NCBI RefSeq assembly: GCF_001580365.1
Contig: NZ_CP014480.1
Location: 1,985,008 to 2,049,007 of the forward strand
Source: Kocuria turfanensis
Lineage (GTDB): Bacteria; Actinomycetota; Actinomycetes; Actinomycetales; Micrococcaceae
DNA length: 64,000 bases
Reading direction: 5' to 3'
In this document: positions 1-8,687 of the stretch, in pieces
How positions within the stretch are numbered: the first letter of the stretch is position 1
How the letters are laid out: every line of letters starts with the position of its first letter
The notes under the pieces: model-generated
The model's database searches: none
What the model saw: the letters and a program-made list of their open reading frames with translations, nothing else
What the model was told of the DNA's origin: nothing
Made by a program: the position numbers and the translations under genes

Positions 1-1
1 G

Positions 2-457
2 CAGGACCCCGTCTGGCACCGCACCGGCCACACGCTCAAGGGCCGCGACGGCGCCCGCGTCCCCCTGCCCTGGACCCGCACCGGCGGCTCCTTCGGCTTC
101 GGCGAGGCCGGCGCGTGGCTGCCCCAGCCGGAGCACTTCGGGGAGCTGTCGGTCGAGGCCCAGGACGGGGTGGACGGCTCGACCCTCGAGCTGTACCGGC
201 GTGCCCTGCAGATCCGCCGGGCCCACCCCGGGCTGGCCACCACCGACTTCGCCTGGGCCGAGGCCCCGTCCGGGTGCCTGGCCTACGACCGCGGCGCCGG
301 GTTCCGCTGCCTGGTCAACCTCTCCGGCACCGAGGTCCCGCTGCCGGCCGGCGCTCAGGTGCTGCTGGCCAGCAGCCCGCTCGGCGACGGGCACCTGCCG
401 CCCGACCGCACCGTGTGGCTGGCCGTCGGAGCCGATGCCCGGATCGGGGACCTGTGA
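2..457 (+). CDS. GH13 alpha-glucosidase, C-terminal part
   Basis: The gene begins outside the window; about 151 C-terminal residues are present and end at TGA 455-457. The visible part starts with the end of a glycoside hydrolase family 13 barrel (PLPWTRTGG near residue 22, FGFGEAGAWLPQP after it). It continues with the helix typical of oligo-1,6-glucosidases and trehalose synthases (STLELYRRALQIRRAHP) and a small beta domain (CLVNLSGTEVPLP). The family hydrolyses alpha-1,4 or alpha-1,6 glucosidic bonds of short oligosaccharides in the cytoplasm. Which linkage is used cannot be judged without the catalytic domain. An alpha-1,4-glucosidase (AglA type) is the likeliest reading. Confidence 0.8.
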   Translation, partial: QDPVWHRTGHTLKGRDGARVPLPWTRTGGSFGFGEAGAWLPQPEHFGELSVEAQDGVDGSTLELYRRALQIRRAHPGLATTDFAWAEAPSGCLAYDRGAGFRCLVNLSGTEVPLPAGAQVLLASSPLGDGHLPPDRTVWLAVGADARIGDL

Positions 458-574
458 CCTGGCCTACTCGTCGGCGGGGTGGGAGACTGGAGCCGTGCCG
501 GTCGCCCCTCCTCGGGAGACCCGGGACGGAGCACCCGGCATCCACCCGCCTGTCCCCCCAGCATGGGAAGTCCG

Positions 575-2050
575 ATGAACTCCTCCGGCCACCACCACCA
601 CTCCACCGGGCCCGGCGACAGTGACGGCACCGACGCCACGTCCGCGGCCACCGACCCCACGTTCTACCGCTCCCCGGCCCAGGCCATCGCGGCCCCGCGG
701 GAGACACTGGCCTATGTGGTCGCCTTCGACCGCACCGCGCAGCGCCCCGACGCGCTGACCGTCGTCGACCTCGACCCGGACTCCGACTCCTACGGCACCG
801 TGGTCGGCTGGGAGGACATGCCCGGCACCGGGGACGAGCTGCACCACTTCGGGTGGAACGCCTGCAGCAGCGCCTTTATGCACGAGGGCCACGACATGAC
901 CGGCCTGTCCCGGCGGTACCTGCTGCTGCCCGGGCTGCGGTCCTCCAACGTGCACGTCGCCGACACCCACCCCGATCCGCGGAACCCGCGGGTGGTCAAG
1001 ACGATCACCGCCGAGGAGCTGGCCGAGAAGGCCGGCTACTCCCGCCCGCACACCCTGCACTGCGGCCCGGACGGGGTGTACCTCTCCTGCCTGGGCACCG
1101 CGTCCGGGGACGGCGGACCCGGCGGCATCGCGGTGCTCGACCACAGCACCTTCGACGTGCTCGGCAAGTGGGAGACCGACCGCGGCCCCCAGCACCTGGC
1201 CTACGACGCGTGGTGGCACCTGAGGCACAACGCCCTCGTCACCAGCGAGTGGGGCACCCCGGCCATGGTGGAGCACGGCATCGTCGGCGAGCAGCTGCTG
1301 AACCAGGAGTACGGCCACGCCCTGCACTTCTGGGACCTCGCCGCCGGCAAGCACCTGCAGCGGGTGGAGCTGGGGGCAGAGCACCAGATGGCCCTCGAGC
1401 TGCGCCCGGCCCACGACCCGGAGGCGACCTGGGGGCTGGTGGACGCGGTGATCTCCACCGAGGACCTCTCGGCCTCGATCTTCCACTGGCACCGCACCGA
1501 GGCCGGGGACTGGACCGCGGAGAAGGTCATCTCCATCCCGGCCGAACCGCTCGAGGCGGAGAAGCTGCCGGAGTTCCTGCGCCCGTTCGGCGCGGTGCCG
1601 CCGCTGGTCACCGACATCTCGCTGTCCGTGGACGACCGGTGGCTCTACGTCTCCTGCTGGGGCACCGGGGAGCTGAAGCAGTACGACGTCTCCGACCCGG
1701 CCCACCCGCGCGAGACCGGATCGGTGCGCCTGGGCGGGATCGGGGACCGCGCCGCCCACCCCTCCGCCCCGGACACCTGGCTCGGCGGCGGCCCGCAGAT
1801 GGTCGAGACCAGCCGCGACGGCACCCGGATATACGTGACCAACTCCCTCTACGGGGCCTGGGACGACCAGCTCTACCCCCACGGGATCGGGGCCTGGATG
1901 GCCAAGATCGACGCCGACACCGACACCGGCGGCCTGACCATCGACGAGGACTTCTTCCTCGACCAGGAAGACTTCCGCGGCCTGCGCGTCCACCAGATCC
2001 GGCTGCAGGGCGGGGACGCCTCCTCCGACTCCTACTGCTACCGCACCTGA
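575..2050 (+). CDS. SBP56 family protein (selenium-binding protein/methanethiol oxidase)
   Basis: This 491-residue protein matches the SBP56 family along its length. The metal-site histidines are visible in DELHHFGWNACSSA (His90, His91, then Cys97), in RPHTLHCGPDG and in the C-terminal HQIRL. The CSSA form, lacking the second Cys of the animal CSSC motif, is usual in bacteria. Bacterial members with copper oxidise methanethiol to formaldehyde, sulfide and peroxide; here that role is inferred from family. I chose ATG 575 because GGGAAG lies just upstream; ATG 563 is an alternative. The N-terminal 25 residues are His/Ser/Asp-rich and poorly conserved. No twin-arginine signal is seen, so it is probably cytoplasmic. 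Confidence 0.88.
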   Translation: MNSSGHHHHSTGPGDSDGTDATSAATDPTFYRSPAQAIAAPRETLAYVVAFDRTAQRPDALTVVDLDPDSDSYGTVVGWEDMPGTGDELHHFGWNACSSAFMHEGHDMTGLSRRYLLLPGLRSSNVHVADTHPDPRNPRVVKTITAEELAEKAGYSRPHTLHCGPDGVYLSCLGTASGDGGPGGIAVLDHSTFDVLGKWETDRGPQHLAYDAWWHLRHNALVTSEWGTPAMVEHGIVGEQLLNQEYGHALHFWDLAAGKHLQRVELGAEHQMALELRPAHDPEATWGLVDAVISTEDLSASIFHWHRTEAGDWTAEKVISIPAEPLEAEKLPEFLRPFGAVPPLVTDISLSVDDRWLYVSCWGTGELKQYDVSDPAHPRETGSVRLGGIGDRAAHPSAPDTWLGGGPQMVETSRDGTRIYVTNSLYGAWDDQLYPHGIGAWMAKIDADTDTGGLTIDEDFFLDQEDFRGLRVHQIRLQGGDASSDSYCYRT

Positions 2051-2222
2051 CCCGCCCGACACCGCAACAGCACCGCAACAGCACACGGGGCGACGCCGGG
2101 CACCCGCTCGACGAGATGCGCTGCAGCGCGGCGCCCGGCGGCGTGCCGGCCGGTGCGGCGGAGACGACCGGCCCGCTCCGGGTCGCGCAGTCCGCCGACC
2201 ACGGTGCGGCCGTTCGCCAGGG

Positions 2223-3029
2223 TCACCGGTCTGCCGCTGCTGACGCCGCCGGGCCCGCGGGCCCCGCCCCGGGTGCGCGTCCTCCCCGGCTGCCGGGTGT
2301 CCGACGCCTCCGGGCGCCGAGCACCCCGGCCGCCGCCACGGCGGCCCCGGCCAGCATGGCCGCCGTGCCCGGCACCGGCTGCTGGGGCAGCACCCGCACC
2401 GCGACCCCGGCCAACCCCCAGGTCACGGCCGCGGCATAGGCCAGGGAGACCGGCCGCCACCACGCCAGCGCGGCGCCGGTGGCGCCCGCGGCGGCCAGCG
2501 CCGCCGTGGCCCAGGCCGCAGCACCCGGCCACGGGGCGCTGATCCCGGAGGCGATCAGGGCCTCGCCGCCGCCGGCCAACGTCGCCACCGTGATCCAGCC
2601 GCTGAACAGGCCCAGCGGGACCCGCACCAGCCACCGGTCGCGCGCCGAGGCGGCCTCGGCCGGATCCGCCGGCGCCGCCCGGGTGTAGGCCACCACGGCA
2701 GCGGCGGCCGTCACCGCGATCAGGGGCAGCTCCAGGGCCGGGAGGTCCTGGGTCCACACCCACAGCCCGGACAGACCCACCCCGCACGCCGTGGCCCACC
2801 CGGTGCGGCGCAGCACCGGGTCCCGGCGCCGGGCCGGGAGCGCCTGGTGGACGGCGTGGCCGAAGAGCCCGGCGTAGATGGGCGTCCAGATCACGAAGGC
2901 GTAGTTCGCCGGCACCACCGGGCTGGGGCCGGCGGCCGCGTCCCCGTAGTCCCCGGAGACCCCGGCGACGAACCCCCCGCCCACCGCCGCGGCCACGGTG
3001 ACCTGGCGCAGCACATCACGATCGACCAT
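2223..3029 (-). CDS. TspO/MBR-related membrane protein
   Basis: This 268-residue, strongly hydrophobic protein has about seven membrane spans and tryptophan-rich segments (FVIWTPIYAGL, GLSGLWVWTQDLP, FSGWITVATLAGG), resembling the TspO/MBR-related group of actinobacteria. True TspO proteins are shorter (about 160 residues, five helices) and bind porphyrins. This longer relative has no assigned ligand. The C-terminal 40 residues are Arg/Gly/Pro-rich and probably disordered. It converges on the SBP56 gene with a 172-base gap in which I see only a short direct repeat (ACCGCAACAGC twice near 2062-2083). Confidence 0.65.
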   Translation of the reverse strand: MVDRDVLRQVTVAAAVGGGFVAGVSGDYGDAAAGPSPVVPANYAFVIWTPIYAGLFGHAVHQALPARRRDPVLRRTGWATACGVGLSGLWVWTQDLPALELPLIAVTAAAAVVAYTRAAPADPAEAASARDRWLVRVPLGLFSGWITVATLAGGGEALIASGISAPWPGAAAWATAALAAAGATGAALAWWRPVSLAYAAAVTWGLAGVAVRVLPQQPVPGTAAMLAGAAVAAAGVLGARRRRTPGSRGGRAPGAGPAGPAASAAADR

Positions 3030-3151
3030 GGCTGACCCGCTCTCCTCGTGCCTCTCTCCATGATGGCCCGCCGCACGGCATCAGGACAGCCCGCGGTCCC
3101 GCGGCGAGCAGTTCCGGGGCCGGGACGGTGCGGGTCAGGCGGTGGGCGCGG

Positions 3152-4429
3152 TCATTCGTGGCGCAGGGCGGTGATGGGGTCCTTGCCCGCGGCCCGGACG
3201 GCCGGGATCGTGCCGGCCGCGAAGGCGATCGCGAGCACGGCCACGGCGATCAGGGCGATCCCCGGGGCCCGGAAGACGAACAGGGACAGCCCCGGCAGCC
3301 CCGCCAGGAACCCCTCGGCCAGCCACCGGGCCACCCAGGATCCGGCCACCACCGCGGTGGTCACGCCGAGGACCGCGCCGAGGAGACCGATGAACACCGC
3401 CTCCAGGGAGAACAGCCCGAAGACCTTCGCCCCGCTGGTGCCCAGGGCCTTCATCAGCCCGATCTCGCGGGTGCGCTCCTGCACGGACATCAGCAGGGTG
3501 TTGACGATGCCCAGGCTCGCCGCCAGCAGGGCGATCACCGCGCACGTGTTGAGGATCCAGATCACGGCGTCGATCACGGTGCGGAACATCCCCAGCTGGT
3601 CCTCGACCGTGGAGGCGACCATGCCGGCCTCCTCCAGCCGCTCCTGCACCGCGGGAGCCTGCGCGGGATCCTCCATGACGGCCCGCGCCATGATGTAGGT
3701 GGCCGCCACCTCCTCCGGCCCTCCGCTGACCTGGTAGGCGTAGAGACGTTCGTTGAAGGAGGTCGAGGGCAGCGGGTTCATCGCGACCCCGGCCAGGCTG
3801 GCCTGGGTGACCCCCGAGACCGTGGCCTCGAAGGCCTGCTCCGCCCCGGCCATGTTCGTCATGACCACCTCGAGGACCTCCCCGACCGCGTCCTCCGCCG
3901 AGGCGAAGCCCAGGTCGGCGACCCAGCTGTCGGGGATCGCCAGCTCGTCCGCCCCGTCCGCGGCGGTGGCTCCGGCGACCAGCTGCAGGCCCTCGCCGTC
4001 GACCGGGATGCCGAGCGCGAGCTGGAACCTCGCCCCGTCGGCGCGCAGATAGGTGGGGACCACGTTGTAGACCGGGTGCACCGAGGCCACCCCCCGGGTG
4101 TCCTCGACGACGGCGATGTCCTCCTCCGACAGACCCGCGAAGGACACCCCGAACCCGGTGGCGACCTGGGTGTCCTCCGGGTCGTAGGCGCGTGGGCCCG
4201 TGCCCGTCGACAGCTCCAGCAGCGGTTGCGACTTCTGCACGTACAGCGCGTCCGTGTCGCCGAAGGCGGCCACGGTCTCGTCGATGTAGCGGTTCACCCC
4301 GGTGCCCATGCCGGAGGTCAGCGTCAGGGCCAGCGCGCCGATGAAGACCGCCAGCACGGTCAGCACCGTGCGGATCCGGCCCCGGAAGGCGCTGGCCACG
4401 GCCGAGCCGACCATGTCGGTCCACGTCAC
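3152..4429 (-). CDS. MacB/FtsX-type ABC transporter permease
   Basis: This 425-residue permease starts at GTG 4429, overlapping the stop of the upstream ATPase gene as GTGA, so translation is coupled. It has one N-terminal membrane helix (about residues 15-37), a long extracytoplasmic MacB_PCD-like domain (about 40-290), and three C-terminal helices of the FtsX domain. The EREIGLMKALG-type loop is visible as ERTREIGLMKALGTSG. It ends with the family-typical AGKDPITALRHE. With the ATPase it should form a mechanotransmission-type ABC complex acting on envelope substrates or lipoproteins. The substrate is unknown, and no membrane-fusion partner is adjacent. Confidence 0.85.
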   Translation of the reverse strand: MTWTDMVGSAVASAFRGRIRTVLTVLAVFIGALALTLTSGMGTGVNRYIDETVAAFGDTDALYVQKSQPLLELSTGTGPRAYDPEDTQVATGFGVSFAGLSEEDIAVVEDTRGVASVHPVYNVVPTYLRADGARFQLALGIPVDGEGLQLVAGATAADGADELAIPDSWVADLGFASAEDAVGEVLEVVMTNMAGAEQAFEATVSGVTQASLAGVAMNPLPSTSFNERLYAYQVSGGPEEVAATYIMARAVMEDPAQAPAVQERLEEAGMVASTVEDQLGMFRTVIDAVIWILNTCAVIALLAASLGIVNTLLMSVQERTREIGLMKALGTSGAKVFGLFSLEAVFIGLLGAVLGVTTAVVAGSWVARWLAEGFLAGLPGLSLFVFRAPGIALIAVAVLAIAFAAGTIPAVRAAGKDPITALRHE

Positions 4430-5193
4430 CGGGCGCCACCGGAGACCCCGAGGGCGACCTCGTCCCGGTCGGCGGGAACGACGGCGGCGAGCGGGTCCGC
4501 CGGCGCGGGGGCCGGGGCGTCCACGATCCGCCCGTCGCGCAGGTGCACCTGGCGGTCGCAGCGCGCGGCCAGCTCCGCGTCGTGGGTGACGATCACCGCC
4601 GTGATGCCCCGCTCCTGGTTGAGCTCGAAGAGGATGTCCTGGACCACCGCGCCGGTGGCCGAGTCGAGGTTGCCCGTGGGCTCGTCGGCGAAGATCACGG
4701 AGGGGTCGTTGACCAGCGCCCGGGCGATCGCCACCCGCTGCTTCTGGCCCCCGGACAGGTCGGTGGCCCGGCTGCCGGCCTTCTCCGCCATCTCCAGCCG
4801 CTCGAGCACCGCCAGCCCCCGGCGGCGCCGCTCCGCCCGGCCGACCCCGGCGATCTTCAAGGGCAGCACCACGTTCTCCAGCACCGTCTGCCCCGGGGTG
4901 AGGAAGAACTGCTGGAACACGAACCCGAACATCGTGTTGCGCAGTGCGTTGAGCTCCCGGGCCGAGAGGGACCCGGCGTCCTGGCCCCGCACCGCCACCG
5001 ACCCGGAGGTCGGGGCGTCCAGCAGGGCCAGCAGGTGCATCAGGGTGGACTTGCCCGACCCGGACTTGCCCACGATCGCCACGGACTCCCCCGCCTCGAT
5101 CGCCAGACTCACCGAGCGGAGAGCCGTGAACGCGTGGGCACCGTGGCCGTAGGTCTTCACCAGGTCCTCGGTCTGCAGCACCGCAGGAATCAT
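4426..5193 (-). CDS. MacB/LolD-type ABC transporter ATPase
   Basis: This 255-residue ATPase starts at ATG 5193 (MIPAVLQTEDLVKTYG). It has Walker A GKSGSGKST, a Q-loop in FVFQQFFL, signature LSGGQKQRVAIARAL, Walker B VIFADEPTGNLDS and the switch histidine in VTHDAELA. The layout matches the LolD/MacB-like ATPases that pair with FtsX-type permeases. Its last codons overlap the start of the permease gene. The 22 residues after the ATPase core are Ala/Pro-rich. Upstream lies a 550-base gap, so the pair probably has its own promoter there, though none is obvious. Confidence 0.9.
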   Translation of the reverse strand: MIPAVLQTEDLVKTYGHGAHAFTALRSVSLAIEAGESVAIVGKSGSGKSTLMHLLALLDAPTSGSVAVRGQDAGSLSARELNALRNTMFGFVFQQFFLTPGQTVLENVVLPLKIAGVGRAERRRRGLAVLERLEMAEKAGSRATDLSGGQKQRVAIARALVNDPSVIFADEPTGNLDSATGAVVQDILFELNQERGITAVIVTHDAELAARCDRQVHLRDGRIVDAPAPAPADPLAAVVPADRDEVALGVSGGAR

Positions 5194-5743
5194 CCGTGGC
5201 GTCCTTCCCCTGTCCGCGCAACCACCCGTGGCCATCCCGGGGACAAGATCAGGAGCAACCGGTGCGGGACGGCGTCGCACACCCACTTCATCATGTGCGA
5301 AGGCACACGAAGAGGGGAAACCGGCGAATGTCCCCACAAGGGAGGTCCGCCGCGCCCGCCCGGCGCCCGCCCGCCGGCGGGCCCCGGCCGGGCCGCGGTG
5401 GCGCGGCGCAGGCCGCCGTACCGGGTCGCCCGGCACCGCGCACCTCGCCGTCCTGGGCCCGGGGACCCGGCACCGGCACGCCCGGCCCGCCCCGCCCTCG
5501 GCCCCGGAGCAGCGGCCGCGGTCCCCCGCCCCCGGGACGCGGGCACGGCACCGCGCTGCCGCGTTCCGGCACGTCCCGAGGACACCACGCTGCCGCTGCT
5601 CGGCGCGGGACCCGGCGACGGCGCCGAGCATGTCCGCCCGCGCCTCGGCCCGGAGTCGGGGCGCGCCCGCACCGGGCCGGCCGCGGTCGAGGACGCGCCC
5701 GGGCGTTCCCGCTCCGTGAGGACCCCGGGGCGCTCCGGTGGAC
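5194..5743. other. 550-base stretch without a convincing gene
   Basis: This gap between the ABC genes and the epimerase is extremely GC-rich. The open frames in it translate to Arg/Pro/Gly/Ala runs without domain character, as expected by chance at this composition. The only AT-richer patch (about 5280-5335) sits 90-140 bases upstream of the ATPase start and could hold its promoter. No repeat, hairpin or RNA gene is recognised. Confidence 0.5.
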
Positions 5744-6676
5744 TCAGCGCCCGTTCGGCACACCGTGCGCGGTGGTGCGGCACACCTCGTCCCACGGCGT
5801 GGGCTCGAGGCCGAAGTGCCGGCGGGCGGCTGCGTCGTCGAGCACGTAGGGCCGGTCCCACTGGTAGGACAGGGCGCGCAGCTCCCGCAGCACGGGGACG
5901 ACCAGGGAGATGCCGGCGAGCGCGGGATCGCGCAGCACCCGCACCCTGACCGGCGGCCGGCCCGCCGCGCGCAGGACGTCGGTGAGCGCCTGCTCCTGGG
6001 TGCGGGGAGGATTGCTGGGCACGTGCCACACCCGCCCGTGCGCGGTCTCGTCCGCGGCCGCCGCGACGAGCAGCCGCGCCACGTCGTCGGGGCTGGTGAA
6101 GCTGTGGGGCTGGTCCTTGGCGAACAGCACCGTGACCGGCCGGCCCCGCAGCGCCGCGGGCAGAACGCGCGTGATGTGCCCGTTGGAGCCGACCCCCGGG
6201 CCGATGTAGTCGGAGCCCCGCACCTCGACGGCCCGCACCCGCCCCTCCTCGTGGGCGGTCCGGGCGGCGCGCCACATCGCCGCCCGCAGCCGGCCCTTGG
6301 CATCCGTCGCGGCGTCCGGCAGGCCCTCGTGCATCGGGCCCTCGACCGGGCCGTAGGGGTACAGGTTGCCCGTCATCGCGTAGACGGCTCCCGTGCGCTC
6401 GGCGGCGGTGAGCAGCGCGGACGCCAGTGGCGGCCAGGTCTCCTCCCACTGGGTGTAGTCGCCGGGGTTGGCGCAGTTGTAGAGCACCCCGGCGCCCTCC
6501 GCCGCCCGGGTCAGGGCGTCCGCGTCGGAGGCGTCGAGCGCCAGCGACCGGGCGCCGAGCACGGTGGCCGAGCCCGAGCGGGTCACGACGGTCACCTCGT
6601 GACCGCGGTCGACGAGCTGGTGCGCCAGTGCCCGGCCGACGGGCCCGGCACCGACGACGAGGTGGCGGTGGTCCAT
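5744..6676 (-). CDS. NAD(P)-dependent epimerase/dehydratase family protein
   Basis: This 310-residue protein opens with a Rossmann fold of the extended SDR/NmrA type (HLVVGAGPVGRALAHQL, GxGxxGxxL pattern at about residues 5-21). It has an NTP-type acidic residue loop in SLALDASDADAL and the region YNCANPGDYTQWEE. The classical YxxxK motif is not evident; MTGNLYPYGPVEGP stands where NAD-dependent epimerases carry it. It probably acts on a cytoplasmic small molecule or as a redox sensor; the substrate cannot be told. The gene is monocistronic on the minus strand. Confidence 0.78.
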   Translation of the reverse strand: MDHRHLVVGAGPVGRALAHQLVDRGHEVTVVTRSGSATVLGARSLALDASDADALTRAAEGAGVLYNCANPGDYTQWEETWPPLASALLTAAERTGAVYAMTGNLYPYGPVEGPMHEGLPDAATDAKGRLRAAMWRAARTAHEEGRVRAVEVRGSDYIGPGVGSNGHITRVLPAALRGRPVTVLFAKDQPHSFTSPDDVARLLVAAAADETAHGRVWHVPSNPPRTQEQALTDVLRAAGRPPVRVRVLRDPALAGISLVVPVLRELRALSYQWDRPYVLDDAAARRHFGLEPTPWDEVCRTTAHGVPNGR

Positions 6677-6885
6677 GGTTGTCCTCCCCGGTCATGACGT
6701 GAGAGAGCAGCGCTCCCGGACAGCAGTCTGCCGCGCCGTCCGCGCCCGGTCGATGGGGCACCCGGGAGGGGACGGCACGTCCGCGCCCGGCAGCGCGTGC
6801 GGGCGGACCGGACTCCCCGTCCGATGCGCTGCCGTGGTCGCTCCGGCCGGCTCGGCCGTCCACCGTCGTCCGGAGGGACAGCATC

Positions 6886-6990
6886 ATGCCCGTTGTCGTC
6901 ACCGCCGTCTTCACCCCCGCCGCCGGCTCCCGGGACCGCCTCGTCGAGGCCCTGCGGACGGCCGTTCCCGCGGAGCAGGGCGCGCTCTGA
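6886..6990 (+). pseudogene. Antibiotic-biosynthesis-monooxygenase-like ORF cut after 34 codons
   Basis: The 34 residues beginning MPVVVTAVFTPAAGSRD resemble the N-terminus of putative quinol monooxygenases (ABM domain, normally about 95-110 residues). There the first strand is VVVAVFTPKPG-like, followed by a helix such as LVEALRTAVP. A good ribosome site (GGAGGG at 6872-6877) precedes ATG 6886. The frame closes at TGA 6988-6990, before the conserved core. Sequence beyond it shows no continuation that I can recognise in another frame. It is most likely a decayed remnant; a genuine small protein is possible but less likely. Confidence 0.45.
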
Positions 6991-7096
6991 GAGCGCCCGT
7001 GGGCCGCCGAGGCTGTCCCCGGAGCGGCTCCCCGGGACCTGCTGCCGCAGCGGACCCGACCGGGACGACGCCCCTGCAGGCTGTGCCGGGTGCGGG

Positions 7097-7825
7097 TCAG
7101 TCGCGGCGGCGGGTGCGCACCAGGGCGACGACCCCGGCGAGCAGCCCCAGCAGCCCGGCGACCAGTCCGGCCCAGCCCAGCCCCGTGCCGGCGGACGCCC
7201 GGGTGGAGGCCTCCTCGGCCGCGGCGGTCTCCCCGGCGCTGTCGTCGGTGCCGTGCCCGTGGCCGTCGGCCTCGGCGGCGGTGGTGGTCAGGGACGGGGC
7301 CGGGTGCTCGGGCTCGGCCTCCCCCTCGGCCGCGGGCTGGTCCCAGGCCACGGAGCGGCCGTCGGTGTAGGACTGGGTCACCGGCAGCACCAGGGTCGTC
7401 CCCTCCGCGGGGAGCGGGCCGACCGAGATGGTGAAGGTCTGGAACTGGCCCGGTTCGATCGCGTGCTCCTCGTCCGCCGTCCAGGTGACGGTGGCGGCCG
7501 CCTCGGAGATGGCGCCCTCCCCGATCCGGACCGGTTCCGGCAGCTGCTCCTCGGTGACCTCGGCGCTCCAGCCCTCCACGGGCTTGACCCGCACCGAGGC
7601 GAACGGGGTGTCCTGGGGCAGGGTGAGCTCCAGCTTGTTCGTGGAGGCGGTGTCGGACTCGTTGGGCACGGAGAAGGTGACCTGGGCGTAGCCCTCCGCG
7701 GCGGTGGAGGTGGAGGTGGCCGAGACGTGGGCGGCGGCGGGGGACAGTCCCAGGGCCGTCAGCCCGGCGGCGACGGCCAGGACGGACGTGCTCGTGATCA
7801 GGCGCGGGGCATTGGTGTTCGTCAT
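7097..7825 (-). CDS. ycnI: YcnI family (DUF1775) copper-associated exported protein
   Basis: This 242-residue protein starts at ATG 7825 with GAAAGG upstream. It has a signal peptide ending in SPAAA before the mature N-terminus AHVSATSTSTAAEGY, so the copper-binding N-terminal His typical of YcnI is present. The DUF1775 beta-sandwich follows (VTFSVPNESDTASTNKLEL, YTDGRSVAWDQP). A linker with DGHGHGTDD precedes a C-terminal membrane helix (about 210-232) and an RTRRRD tail, so the protein is anchored with the domain outside. YcnI members bind Cu(II) and sit beside copper-uptake genes. The neighbouring CopD-like gene supports that here. Confidence 0.88.
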   Translation of the reverse strand: MTNTNAPRLITSTSVLAVAAGLTALGLSPAAAHVSATSTSTAAEGYAQVTFSVPNESDTASTNKLELTLPQDTPFASVRVKPVEGWSAEVTEEQLPEPVRIGEGAISEAAATVTWTADEEHAIEPGQFQTFTISVGPLPAEGTTLVLPVTQSYTDGRSVAWDQPAAEGEAEPEHPAPSLTTTAAEADGHGHGTDDSAGETAAAEEASTRASAGTGLGWAGLVAGLLGLLAGVVALVRTRRRD

Positions 7826-7920
7826 GAGAGTGGGCCTTTCGGTCGCGCCGCCGGGCACGGCGGCGCGGGAGGAGTCGTGGGGTCAACCGCAGGCGGGCGT
7901 TCGGGAGCACCCCGCCGGGG

Positions 7921-8547
7921 TCATCCCCAGCAGGTTCCCCTCGGCGCCCGCAGCACGGGCGGCCCGCGCACCCGGTCCCGCCGCAGCCCTCGCCGGCTCA
8001 GCCCGGGGCGCTCCGCCGGGGGCAGGTCCCCCTGCCGGAATCCCAGGGGCAGGCGGGGCGGGCGCGGGACGGTGACCAGGGGCCGCAACCAGGCGAGCGC
8101 CCACTCCAGGGCGTTCTCCGCAGTCGAGATCACCACGGCGGTGAGCAGCACCGCCGCCACGTGACCGGCCAGCATGGCCACCCCCGCCCCGTCCAGGCCG
8201 TGGTGGCCCGCCCCGGTGGCGCTCCCGGGCAGGCAGGACAGGCCGGGTGCGGGGGGCAGGTGGTGGCCGTGGCCACCGGCAGGGCAGTCCGCGGGGATCG
8301 ACCAGGCGGTGAGGACCTCGTGCAGCCCGAGCTGGGTGGCTCCCAGGAGCGCGAGCACGCGGGGCAGGCTCAGCGTCCGCCTGGCCACCCAGGCCACGGG
8401 ACCCAGGAGGCCCGCACCCAGTCCCAGCATCGGCAGGGCCGGGGGAAGAGCGCCGCCGGCCGCCAGGTGTCCGGCGGCGGCCAGGGAGACGACGACGGCG
8501 GTGACCAGCAGCGCCCGGAGCCAGCACGCGGCCGCGTGCCGGCTCAT
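7921..8547 (-). CDS. Membrane protein with His/Cys-rich loop in copper gene group
   Basis: This 208-residue protein starts at ATG 8547 with GGAGGA upstream. It has four to five membrane spans. Between the third and fourth is a loop rich in His and Cys (CPAGGHGHHLPP, LSCLPG, GAGHHG), which could bind metal. The C-terminal 50 residues are basic and cytoplasmic. It lies between ycnI and a divergent copD-like gene, an arrangement seen in actinobacterial copper loci, so a role in copper handling is inferred. I do not recognise a named family. It is separated from ycnI by 95 bases on the same strand and may be cotranscribed. Confidence 0.6.
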   Translation of the reverse strand: MSRHAAACWLRALLVTAVVVSLAAAGHLAAGGALPPALPMLGLGAGLLGPVAWVARRTLSLPRVLALLGATQLGLHEVLTAWSIPADCPAGGHGHHLPPAPGLSCLPGSATGAGHHGLDGAGVAMLAGHVAAVLLTAVVISTAENALEWALAWLRPLVTVPRPPRLPLGFRQGDLPPAERPGLSRRGLRRDRVRGPPVLRAPRGTCWG

Positions 8548-8687
8548 CGGCTGTCCTCCACTGCTGCCCCCTGCTCCGGGCCGGCACACCGCCGGGGCCC
8601 CTGGTCTGGAAACCTACCGGGGGTGACGCCGCGGCGGAAAACCGGTGCGGCGGCCTCCCGCGCGTCCGGCCGACTAGGGTTCGACCC

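Noticed and set aside
464..2086. A long minus-strand open frame (about 540 residues) opposite the SBP56 gene
   Set aside because: It mirrors the codon pattern of a well-supported family member. Its product is Val/Gly/Pro/Arg-rich without domains, as high-GC antisense frames often are.
5194..5743. Arg/Pro-rich open frames in the 550-base gap
   Set aside because: No ribosome site, domain or consistent codon use; low complexity expected by chance.
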